From Pseudomonadota bacterium (lineage in GTDB: Bacteria > Myxococcota_A > UBA796 > SXON01): 11,704 nt of DNA. The DNA lies in NCBI GenBank assembly GCA_005776735.1, contig SXOM01000562.1, positions 1 through 11,704 on the forward strand, given 5' to 3'. The position numbers were made by a program, and so were the translations under genes. Positions 1-5,826 of the stretch are shown piece by piece (position 1 is the first letter of the stretch; each line of letters starts with the position of its first letter). The notes below the pieces were generated by a model. That model worked only from the letters and a program-made list of their open reading frames with translations. It did not search any database and had not been told where the DNA came from.

Positions 1-122
1 CACCAGTACCAGTTGTCCACCACCAGGGTGTCGTGAATGTAGCAAGATCGGGACCGGTCAAGGCGGACGCCCTCGAGCTCCCGCGGCCCGAAACACCCGA
101 CAAGCACCAGGAGCGCGATCAT
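1..122 (-). CDS. Lipoprotein, N-terminal fragment (runs off left edge)
   Basis: This partial gene has 40 visible codons. It starts with ATG at 122 and its 3' part lies outside the window. The protein opens MIALLVLVGCFGPRELEG, a short hydrophobic stretch ending in a lipobox (Leu-Val-Gly-Cys, Cys10). That predicts cleavage by signal peptidase II and lipid attachment. The mature part visible so far (ending near DTLVVDNWYW) matches no family I recognise. The ATG overlaps the stop codon of the upstream subtilase-like gene as ATGA, so the two are almost certainly one operon with translational coupling. A GAGGA stretch just upstream, inside the end of the protease gene, can serve as ribosome binding site. 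The n-region has no positive charge, which is unusual for a signal peptide. Seen: start, overlap and lipobox. Inferred: lipoprotein nature and a shared role with the protease. Confidence 0.6.
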   Translation of the reverse strand, partial: MIALLVLVGCFGPRELEGVRLDRSRSCYIHDTLVVDNWYW

Positions 123-2371
123 TCGGTCCTCGCGAGGTCGGAGTCGTCGGCGTCGTCGCGGTGTTCGTCTTCCCAGTAGTAGGCCCAGAACACACGCGTG
201 GCGTTGGCGCCGCACCCCTCCAGGTCGGAGGTCACCGAGGTGCCGGTGAGCTTGAGGTAGTACAGGGCGCCCGGCGTGACGCTGTCGAGGCTGGCGCGCG
301 CGCGGTTGTCGGTGCCGTCGTCGGTGGCCACGGTCACGGTGCCCTCCTTGATCTGCAGCTTCACCTGGTCGTTGTCGGTGCCCGCGTCGTGGCGGTGGTC
401 GTACCACCAGGCGGTGGCCTTCAGGATGCCGACGTCCTGTGGCATGGTGCCGTTGGGGGTCATCGCGATGGTGACCGTGGCGCCGTGGGTGACACACGTG
501 TTGCCCTCCGCGTAGCGGAACGGGTTGTCGGCGCCGCCGCTGTTGAACATCCGCAGGCGCACCTGCCCCGCGCCCCACAGGTTGTCGTAGCCGGTCGCCT
601 TCGGAGTGGCGGTCGGCAGGCCCACCGACGGGGTGGGCGAGGAAGGGTCGAACTCGTCGGTCCGATCGCCCATCAACATTATCGTGGCGTACAGGGCGCC
701 GGGCGTGTTCAGGTCGGCGTTGCGCTCGGTGGTGAACCAGTCGCGCACCAGCTCGGCGCCGCCGGCCACCGCCGGGGCGGCCGCGCTCGTCTTGGTCATC
801 GTGTCGACACGACAGGGGGTACCGACGCCCCAGTCCGGCCCGTAGTGACACTCCGCTCCCGTGCCCGGGTCGACCGGCCAGGTGTAGTGCGGGTAGACGA
901 AGTCCATGCTCGACGGCCCGACGGCGCCAATGATCGTCCGTCCGCGGCCTTCGGTGCTCGTCCCGCCCCGGGACGACTTGTCGTGGTCGGTCTCGAGGCT
1001 CGTTCCGGTGATCGCTCCGGCGCCCACGGCGAAGACCCCGATCGCGCTCCCCGGCGCGCTCACCGTACAGTCGGTAGTCGAAGTGTGAAATGCGTTCCCG
1101 GCCGACTTGAACAGCGCCACCCCGCTCTCGAACATGTCGTTCCACGCGATCGACCATCCGTCCCGCCCCTCGCAGGCGGGGTCAGCCCCCAGACTTTGGG
1201 ACACCGTCCCACTGCGCACCGCGCCGTACCCCAGCCACAAGGTCTGGACGTCCACCGCCACGGCGGTGGAGCCGACCCAGACCTCGGACCCGCGCGCCAC
1301 GCCGCTCACGTCCCGTTGGGCCGCGGAGGTGGTGAGCGCCGGGTCCTGCCCCTGGGTCAGGTCCCCGACCAGGATGCTGACCGCGCCGTTGGCGTGGGCT
1401 TCGCCGGGGTCCCAGTTGCCAGCGGCCCAACAGAACGTCCCGAGCAGGCACTCCATGGGGTGGATGCGCAGCCCCCCGCTGCCGTCTTCGAAGCCGAGGT
1501 TGTCCTGGAGCAGCTTGAACCCGTCGCCCTCCGCATACCCCAGGTTTCCGGAGCCCTGGTAGCCCGCGTTGTAGAAGGCGGTCGACTGCAGAAGGTCTTC
1601 GAGCTCGATCCCGTCGATCGCCGGCCCGGGGATCGAGATCGTGTGCCCGGCGTCGGGCTCGCCTTCGGTCACCGGCGTCACGCTCACGAGGCCCGGGTGC
1701 CGCTCGACTTCGGCCAGGCACGCCGGGCTGAGCCACGCGTCGACCATGAGCGAGCGTGGGCTCTCCCACACCACGCGGCCCCCACACGCCTCCACCGCCG
1801 CGCCCAGCGCCGCGACGGGCTCCAGACCCTCCTCCTCGCGGCCGAGGAGGAACTCCTCGCGCGTCAGCTCGGCATCGGCCTCGGTGAGGATGAGCCCGTC
1901 GAGGATGTCCCGCGCCACCGCATCCGCGAGCGTGGGCGGGCTGGTACGAACGGCCGCCTGGTCGAGCGCCAGCATCACCTCCACCGGCCCTCCCGCCGCG
2001 TCCTCAAGCGCCGCGTCGAGCTCGGGCGACACCCACAACGCCGCCGCGTCGGGCTCCACGGGCTCGGCGACGTCCTCGTCGACCTCGACGTCGAGCACCA
2101 CGACGAAGGACCCGTCCTCCATCACCGTGCCGTCCGCCGCCTCCTCGATGGCGCTCCCCCACGTCAGGCGCGCCACCATCGCTTCGCTGTCGCGGTAGCC
2201 GAGCGCCGCCAGCGCGTCGAACGCCGCGTCCCCCTCTTCGGTCAACAGCGGGTGCGCGTAGAGTTCGCCCCCTGCCTCGGCGATCGCCGGCGCATCGGCG
2301 CGGCTCCCCGCGGCGCGGGCGGTGGCGACGAGACAAAGTGCGCCCAAAATCCACGTTCCTCGGTTGTTCAT
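119..2371 (-). CDS. Secreted subtilisin-like (S8) serine peptidase
   Basis: The product is a 750-residue predicted exported protein. Residues 1-21 form a signal peptide (MNNRGTWILGALCLVATARA, cleavage near ARA-A). Residues about 25-245 are acidic; the stretch about 139-242 resembles an inhibitor-type propeptide ending in a VSVTPV-like segment. The S8 core spans about 270-600. It has a His motif EAHANGAVSILVG (H326), an oxyanion-hole segment FKSAGN (N426) and the nucleophile motif KTSAAAPAVAGGA (S529). The first acidic triad position is atypical: the segment GYAEGDGF (E281, D283) replaces the usual D-T/S-G. Residues about 605-750 look like a beta-rich C-terminal domain, ending in an Asp-rich tail (DDADDSD). 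ATG 2371 was chosen because the signal peptide begins there and GGAG lies 6 nt upstream; the open frame continues upstream but reads into the tandem repeat. Expected to act in the periplasm or outside the cell. Its substrate is unknown. Confidence 0.85.
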   Translation of the reverse strand: MNNRGTWILGALCLVATARAAGSRADAPAIAEAGGELYAHPLLTEEGDAAFDALAALGYRDSEAMVARLTWGSAIEEAADGTVMEDGSFVVVLDVEVDEDVAEPVEPDAAALWVSPELDAALEDAAGGPVEVMLALDQAAVRTSPPTLADAVARDILDGLILTEADAELTREEFLLGREEEGLEPVAALGAAVEACGGRVVWESPRSLMVDAWLSPACLAEVERHPGLVSVTPVTEGEPDAGHTISIPGPAIDGIELEDLLQSTAFYNAGYQGSGNLGYAEGDGFKLLQDNLGFEDGSGGLRIHPMECLLGTFCWAAGNWDPGEAHANGAVSILVGDLTQGQDPALTTSAAQRDVSGVARGSEVWVGSTAVAVDVQTLWLGYGAVRSGTVSQSLGADPACEGRDGWSIAWNDMFESGVALFKSAGNAFHTSTTDCTVSAPGSAIGVFAVGAGAITGTSLETDHDKSSRGGTSTEGRGRTIIGAVGPSSMDFVYPHYTWPVDPGTGAECHYGPDWGVGTPCRVDTMTKTSAAAPAVAGGAELVRDWFTTERNADLNTPGALYATIMLMGDRTDEFDPSSPTPSVGLPTATPKATGYDNLWGAGQVRLRMFNSGGADNPFRYAEGNTCVTHGATVTIAMTPNGTMPQDVGILKATAWWYDHRHDAGTDNDQVKLQIKEGTVTVATDDGTDNRARASLDSVTPGALYYLKLTGTSVTSDLEGCGANATRVFWAYYWEDEHRDDADDSDLARTE

Positions 2372-2372
2372 C

Positions 2373-2456
2373 AGGAGCTCCGGTGAAGGAGCTCCGGTGA
2401 AGGAGCTCCGGTGAAGGAGCTCCGGTGAAGGAGCTCCGGTGAAGGAGCTCCGGTGA
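2373..2456 (-). repeat. Six perfect 14-bp tandem repeats carrying Shine-Dalgarno cores
   Basis: On the plus strand the unit is aggagctccggtga, repeated six times without a mismatch (2373-2386, 2387-2400 and so on to 2456). On the protease strand it reads TCACCGGAGCTCCT, so each copy supplies a GGAG core. The copy nearest the gene places GGAG 6 nt before ATG 2371 and is the likely ribosome binding site. GGAGCTCC is itself an 8-bp palindrome, so copies can pair with each other in RNA and hide the ribosome binding site. The 14-bp period is not a multiple of three, so the array is very unlikely to be coding. Confidence 0.9.
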
Positions 2457-2467
2457 AGGTTGCGGCG

Positions 2468-2473
2468 AGGATA
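2468..2473 (-). promoter_or_regulatory. Candidate extended -10 of the protease gene
   Basis: On the minus strand the sequence reads TGGTATCCT, an extended -10 (TG-N-TATCCT). Transcription from it would start near 2461 and give a leader of about 90 nt that contains all six 14-bp repeats. No -35 hexamer is recognisable. Similar TGnTAnnCT strings precede the hydrolase (9750-9758), the gluzincin (5781-5789) and the murB-like gene (2613-2621). Confidence 0.35.
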
Positions 2474-2498
2474 CCACAGCTCGCGACGCCGGCGCCCG

Positions 2499-2515
2499 AC
2501 GAATCTGCGATTCGT
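2499..2515. promoter_or_regulatory. Inverted repeat upstream of protease promoter (possible operator)
   Basis: There are perfect 7-bp arms acgaatc / gattcgt with a 3-nt spacer. It lies in a locally AT-richer patch between the divergent protease and murB-like genes. Its centre is about 46 bp upstream of the predicted protease transcription start, a position typical of activator sites. No regulator is identifiable from the sequence. Confidence 0.35.
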
Positions 2516-2552
2516 AGACTGACCGCCATCGACGGGAGCGCCGTCCCCGCGC

Positions 2553-2610
2553 GCCGGGCGCGGGGCGGACCCTGCCCGCCTCCGGCTGGTCACGCCGCGC
2601 CCGCCAGACG
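2553..2610 (+). repeat. 58-bp dispersed upstream element, copy A (before murB-like gene)
   Basis: This matches positions 7337-7394 without gaps at 49 of 58 positions, including a fully identical cgccgcgccc block (2593-2602 and 7377-7386). Both copies lie in the intergenic region upstream of a plus-strand envelope gene and in the same orientation. Copy A ends 28 bp before the GTG start of the murB-like gene and just before a TGCTAAGCT -10-like string. Function unknown; it could be a shared regulatory region or a small dispersed repeat. Confidence 0.6.
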
Positions 2611-2612
2611 CG

Positions 2613-2634
2613 TGCTAAGCTGTTGACTCGTCAA
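2613..2634 (+). promoter_or_regulatory. Candidate -10 and small inverted repeat before murB-like gene
   Basis: TGCTAAGCT at 2613-2621 resembles an extended -10 and would start transcription near 2628, about 10 nt before the GTG at 2639. The following ttgac-tc-gtcaa (2623-2634) is a perfect 5-bp inverted repeat across the predicted start site and could be an operator. No Shine-Dalgarno sequence precedes the GTG. Confidence 0.3.
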
Positions 2635-2638
2635 GTCC

Positions 2639-3412
2639 GTGTCCACCCCCGCTTCCCCACCCGCCGTCGACCGTGAAGAGGAGCCCATCGCGCGGCACCT
2701 CCCGCTGCGCGCGTGCCCGGGGGCCTTCGAGCGGTGGGTCGAGGTGGCCGACGAGGCGGGCCTCCTCGCGCTGATCAAGGCCGCGCGGGCCGAGAAGCTG
2801 CCGGTGCGCGTGGTGGCGCCGTTCGCCGACGCCCTGCCGCCGGACGGGGGAGTCTCCGGGGTGGCGCTCCGGCTCGGAGTGGGCTTCGAAGCGATCGAAG
2901 CCGCGGGTGCGCACTGGCGCGTGGGCGCGTCGGTGCCGCTGGCCCGCCTGGCCGTGGTCGCCAATTGGAAGGCGCTTCGCGTGGCCGGCGGGACGGTGGG
3001 CGACGCGCTGGAGGACGGCTGGCTCGGCCCCGCGGTGGTGCGCACGCGGCGCTTCAAGGGCCGCGGCATCGAAGAGATCGAGGGGTTTACCGCCGAGCCC
3101 AAGGCGCTGCCGGTGGCGGTGTGGCTCGACCCCAAGGGGACGGTGAAGCCGGCGCGCGCGGGGACCGCCTTCCTGGAGCCCGGCAAGCGCACCGAGCTGC
3201 GCGCGACGCTCGCCAAGGCGCGCCTGGCCACGGTCCGCCTCTACGACGCGGCGTTGGCCGAGGACGATCCCGCGGTGCTCGTCAACCGTGGCGACGCGTC
3301 GCCCAAACAGCTTCGACTCTTGATGCAGGCCGTGCGCGAGCGGGTGCACGTGGCGACCGGCATCGAACTTGCAGACCGGTTGGTGCCCCCAGGGCGGGGC
3401 GGGAGGTTCTGA
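2639..3412 (+). CDS. MurB-like protein (degenerate UDP-N-acetylenolpyruvoylglucosamine reductase)
   Basis: The protein has 257 residues with a GTG start. The overall layout follows MurB: an N-terminal part (about 20-100) like the FAD-binding half, a segment VAGGTVGDALEDG (115-127) at the place of the family's IPGxxGG region, and a C-terminal helix plus tail VNRGDASPKQLRLLMQ (215-230) and RERVHVATGIEL. MurB reduces enolpyruvyl-UDP-GlcNAc to UDP-MurNAc in peptidoglycan synthesis. However, hallmark features look lost. The GGGSN flavin loop is replaced by VVAPFADALPPDGG. The G-S-x-F-K-N-P active-site motif reads GTAFLEP (T176 for Ser). The catalytic Glu of the final LEPEV motif appears replaced in IELADRLVPPG. 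It is also shorter than typical MurB (about 300 residues or more). Its TGA overlaps the ATG of ddl, matching the murB-ddl order of the dcw cluster. I am confident of the ancestry, not of catalytic activity. These alignments are by eye. Confidence 0.7.
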   Translation: MSTPASPPAVDREEEPIARHLPLRACPGAFERWVEVADEAGLLALIKAARAEKLPVRVVAPFADALPPDGGVSGVALRLGVGFEAIEAAGAHWRVGASVPLARLAVVANWKALRVAGGTVGDALEDGWLGPAVVRTRRFKGRGIEEIEGFTAEPKALPVAVWLDPKGTVKPARAGTAFLEPGKRTELRATLAKARLATVRLYDAALAEDDPAVLVNRGDASPKQLRLLMQAVRERVHVATGIELADRLVPPGRGGRF

Positions 3413-4344
3413 TGGTGGACAAATCGACGGCGAAGGTGGGTGTGCTCCTCGGGGGAATCGCGCCGGAGCGACCGATCTCGCTGAAGTCCGGCGCGGCGGT
3501 GTCCAAGGCGCTGCGCGCCCGTGGGTGGGACGTGGTCGACATCGACGTCGGGCGGGACCTTCCGGCGAAGCTGGTGGCCGCGGGCGTCACCCACGCGTGG
3601 TTGGCGCTGCACGGCCCGCTCGGCGAGGACGGGTGTGTGCAGGGCCTCCTCGAGGTCATGCGCATCCCGTACACGGGCTCGGGCGTGCGGGGCAGCGCCA
3701 TCGCGATGGACAAGATCGCGACCAAGCGCATGATGGCCGGCACCGGCGTACCGATGGCGAAGGACCGCACGTGGCGCCATGGCGAAGAATTCCCGACTGA
3801 CGTGGCCTTTCCCGTGATGGTGAAGACCCCGGAGGGCGGCTCCACCCTCGGAATCCGCAAGTGTCACGACGCCGGCGAGCTCGAGGCAGGCCTGTTGTAT
3901 TGCCTGGACTTCGCCGAGGAGGTGCTCCTCGAGCAGTTCGTCGAGGGCTACGAGATCACGGTCGCCGTGCTCGAGGGCACGCCGCTCCCGGTGGTGAAGA
4001 TCGAGCCGCTCAACGAGTTCTTCGACTTCGAGGCGAAGTACCAGAAGGGCAAGACCCGCTACCTCGTCCCGGCGCCGATCCCCGACGCGGTGTCGGCGGC
4101 GGCCCAACGCTACGCGAAGGCGGCGTACGAACGGCTCGGCCTCGCCGGCGTGGCGCGCGCCGACTTCATCGTCGACGCTGACGGAACCCCGTGGTTCCTC
4201 GAGATCAACACGCTCCCCGGCATGACCGAGACCTCGCTCTCGCCGATGGCCGCGGGCCAGGTCGGCCTGAGCTTCGAGGACCTCGTCGAGCGGCTGCTCC
4301 ACGGCGCGAAGTGCTGGGTTCCGGAGTTCGACGCGGCGAAGTAG
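3412..4344 (+). CDS. ddl: D-alanine--D-alanine ligase
   Basis: The 310-residue protein is full length for the family. Ddl is a cytoplasmic ATP-grasp enzyme that joins two D-Ala with ATP hydrolysis to make the dipeptide added to the UDP-MurNAc tripeptide. Visible motifs in order: VLLGGIAPERPISLKSG (11-27, with the conserved Glu19), ALHGPLGEDGCVQGLL (65-80), IPYTGSG (85-91) followed by AMDK (98-101), the ATP-grasp lysine region VMVKTPEGGSTLG (135-147), FEAKYQKGKTRY (206-217), RADFIVD (249-254) and the Mg-binding and substrate segment EINTLPGMTETSL (264-276). The ATG at 3412 shares its A with the murB-like TGA and follows GGGAGG at 3401-3406, a strong ribosome binding site. This is the coupled second gene of a two-gene operon. 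It ends 2 bp before the convergent gluzincin stop, and no terminator is evident. In the first motif, Ile replaces the usual Ser after GG. Confidence 0.96.
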   Translation: MVDKSTAKVGVLLGGIAPERPISLKSGAAVSKALRARGWDVVDIDVGRDLPAKLVAAGVTHAWLALHGPLGEDGCVQGLLEVMRIPYTGSGVRGSAIAMDKIATKRMMAGTGVPMAKDRTWRHGEEFPTDVAFPVMVKTPEGGSTLGIRKCHDAGELEAGLLYCLDFAEEVLLEQFVEGYEITVAVLEGTPLPVVKIEPLNEFFDFEAKYQKGKTRYLVPAPIPDAVSAAAQRYAKAAYERLGLAGVARADFIVDADGTPWFLEINTLPGMTETSLSPMAAGQVGLSFEDLVERLLHGAKCWVPEFDAAK

Positions 4345-4346
4345 CG

Positions 4347-5774
4347 CTAACGAGGGGGGCAACCCTCACGGGCGTACGCGTCGAGCGTGCCGGCCTGGTT
4401 CGGCAACACACGATCCCGCCACGCCGCCACGGCGTCTGGGCAGGCCATCCCGGTCGCGACGCGGGCTTCCACGACGAGCGCGGCCCAGGCTGCATCGAGG
4501 TGGGTGGGATCGGCCACGGGGTGCGTTCCCAGCGCGTCGAAGGCCGCCCGGGCCGCTGCGGAGTCGGTGCCGGGCGGGGGTGGGGTGGCCGGCCAGGAGG
4601 CGAGCTGGGCCAGCGGCTCCCGGAGCGCGCGGGGGGCGAGGCCGCGGGTGGCGAGCACGCGCAGCTCGGCGCCCTTCCGGATCCACGACTCGCGGTAGGT
4701 CTCGCCGGAGGTGGCCACCACGTTGAACGTCATGCCGGCGTCGAAGTCGTCGCCGGCCCGGAGCCCCGGGACGGTTCGTGTCACAGCGTTGCTCCGCCAC
4801 CCCCCGATCGTGAAGAACAGGTAGATGCTGGAGCGGCCCATCGAGCCGCGGCGCGACTCCAGGACGGTCGTGGCGTCGTCGTCGTCTTCGAACAGCATCA
4901 CGCCCGCCGCGGCGCGTCGGCTGCCCTCGGTCCATGTGGCCGACACCGCGGCGCCCGCACCCTGCACCCGCTGGAGCCGGTACTCGTCCATCAGCCGGGC
5001 CGCATACCACCACGCGCCGGTCACCTCGACGGTGGGCTCGCCGAGCGCCAACCCCAGGCGAGCCGGGAAGTCGGCCGGTGGCCAGTCGGGACGGGCCTGG
5101 AGCGCAGCCAGGGCCTCCAGCGCCGCGGCCTCGGGAGGGTCGGCGATCAACGCCCACGCGGCCTCGGGCCCCGCCAGCTCGGCGATGGACTGGACCGCCG
5201 CGTAGCCCACCACGTACGGACGCAGCTCGGGCGTGAGGTCGGCGCTCCCGAGCCGGTGCAGGCCCGCCTCCTGCCGCGCCTGCTCGCGCGCCGCGCCGCT
5301 GAGGGCGCGGTCCGCGAGCCAGGTGGCGTGTCCCTCGCGGATCATCGTACCCGCCACGCTTCCCGGCCCCCCGTACTGATGCTGCAGGGCGTGCGCCAGC
5401 TCGTGGGTGATCACCGCGAGCGCCTGGGGCCGGGGGTCGGTCCGCCGGGCCTCGGCGCGCCGGAGCATCTCGCGGAGCTGAGGGATGTTCACGTAGATCC
5501 GTCGCGTGGCGCTCGAATACACCGCCGTCGCGGTGGTGCCGGCCGCCTCCAATCGGGTCGCGATCTCGGGGGTGATGGGCCCTTGTCGCCGCCGGAAGTC
5601 GGCCGCGAGCGCGAGCGTGATCTCGGCCGGTTCTCCCAGGTAGAGCTCGGGCAGCTCCGCGAACTTCCGGCCGGCCACCGCCTCGAGCTTGGGGGCGGCT
5701 TCCCGCAGCATGCCGCGGAGGTCGTCTTCTGTGAGTCGGACCGCGAAGGCGAGGGAACACATCAGGAGCCACAT
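4347..5774 (-). CDS. Secreted HExxH zinc metallopeptidase (gluzincin type), unrecognised family
   Basis: The protein has 475 residues. The N-terminus MWLLMCSLAFA is a short hydrophobic signal peptide with no positive charge. The catalytic motif is HELAH (H124, E125, H128) within AVITHELAHALQHQYGG. The third zinc ligand is probably E147 in REGHATWLAD, 19 residues after H128, giving the gluzincin pattern. The upstream segment (ATAVYSSATRRIYVNIPQL, about 82-100) is typical of the strand before the HExxH helix. Residues about 190-475 are Ala/Arg-rich and contain YLFFTIGGWRSNAV (about 325-338), perhaps a beta-rich domain. I cannot assign a named peptidase family. The gene starts divergently from the FGE-like lipoprotein with 52 bp between starts. 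A TAGGCT hexamer lies exactly 6 nt before the ATG, so the mRNA may be leaderless; there is no good ribosome binding site. ATG 5762 (M5) is an alternative start but would leave almost no signal peptide. Confidence 0.85.
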   Translation of the reverse strand: MWLLMCSLAFAVRLTEDDLRGMLREAAPKLEAVAGRKFAELPELYLGEPAEITLALAADFRRRQGPITPEIATRLEAAGTTATAVYSSATRRIYVNIPQLREMLRRAEARRTDPRPQALAVITHELAHALQHQYGGPGSVAGTMIREGHATWLADRALSGAAREQARQEAGLHRLGSADLTPELRPYVVGYAAVQSIAELAGPEAAWALIADPPEAAALEALAALQARPDWPPADFPARLGLALGEPTVEVTGAWWYAARLMDEYRLQRVQGAGAAVSATWTEGSRRAAAGVMLFEDDDDATTVLESRRGSMGRSSIYLFFTIGGWRSNAVTRTVPGLRAGDDFDAGMTFNVVATSGETYRESWIRKGAELRVLATRGLAPRALREPLAQLASWPATPPPPGTDSAAARAAFDALGTHPVADPTHLDAAWAALVVEARVATGMACPDAVAAWRDRVLPNQAGTLDAYAREGCPPR

Positions 5775-5780
5775 TTCGGG

Positions 5781-5789
5781 AGCCTACCA
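5781..5789 (-). promoter_or_regulatory. Candidate extended -10 of gluzincin gene, 6 nt before ATG
   Basis: The minus strand reads TGGTAGGCT, then CCCGAA, then ATG. The TAGGCT hexamer starts at -12 relative to the start codon, so transcription would begin at or within a few bases of the AUG. No -35 is recognisable. Confidence 0.4.
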
Positions 5790-5813
5790 CGGCCGCATCA
5801 CGCCACGGCGCGG

Positions 5814-5821
5814 GCTAGACG
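5814..5821 (+). promoter_or_regulatory. Candidate -10 of FGE-like lipoprotein gene, 5 nt before ATG
   Basis: GCTAGACG followed by CCGGA and ATG 5827. The TAGACG hexamer begins at -11. It is the plus-strand partner of the divergent gluzincin -10, and the two hexamers are 29 bp apart. No -35 is recognisable. Confidence 0.35.
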
Positions 5822-5826
5822 CCGGA

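Noticed and set aside
161..2386. A 741-codon open frame on the plus strand opposite the protease gene.
   Set aside because: It is a GC-rich shadow: Arg/His/Val/Gly-heavy composition with no domain, while the minus-strand frame has a signal peptide and S8 motifs.
2373..2456. The tandem array considered as a CRISPR-like repeat.
   Set aside because: Units are directly adjacent with no spacers and are only 14 bp long; no cas genes are nearby.
2372..2593. A longer N-terminus for the protease reading through the 14-bp repeats.
   Set aside because: The signal peptide and ribosome binding site are at ATG 2371, and a 14-bp period would shift frame with each copy change, so the array is not plausibly coding.
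2623..2628. TTGACT as a -35 for the murB-like gene.
   Set aside because: The matching -10 would lie inside the coding region near 2646, where the sequence is all G/C; it is better read as half of a small inverted repeat.
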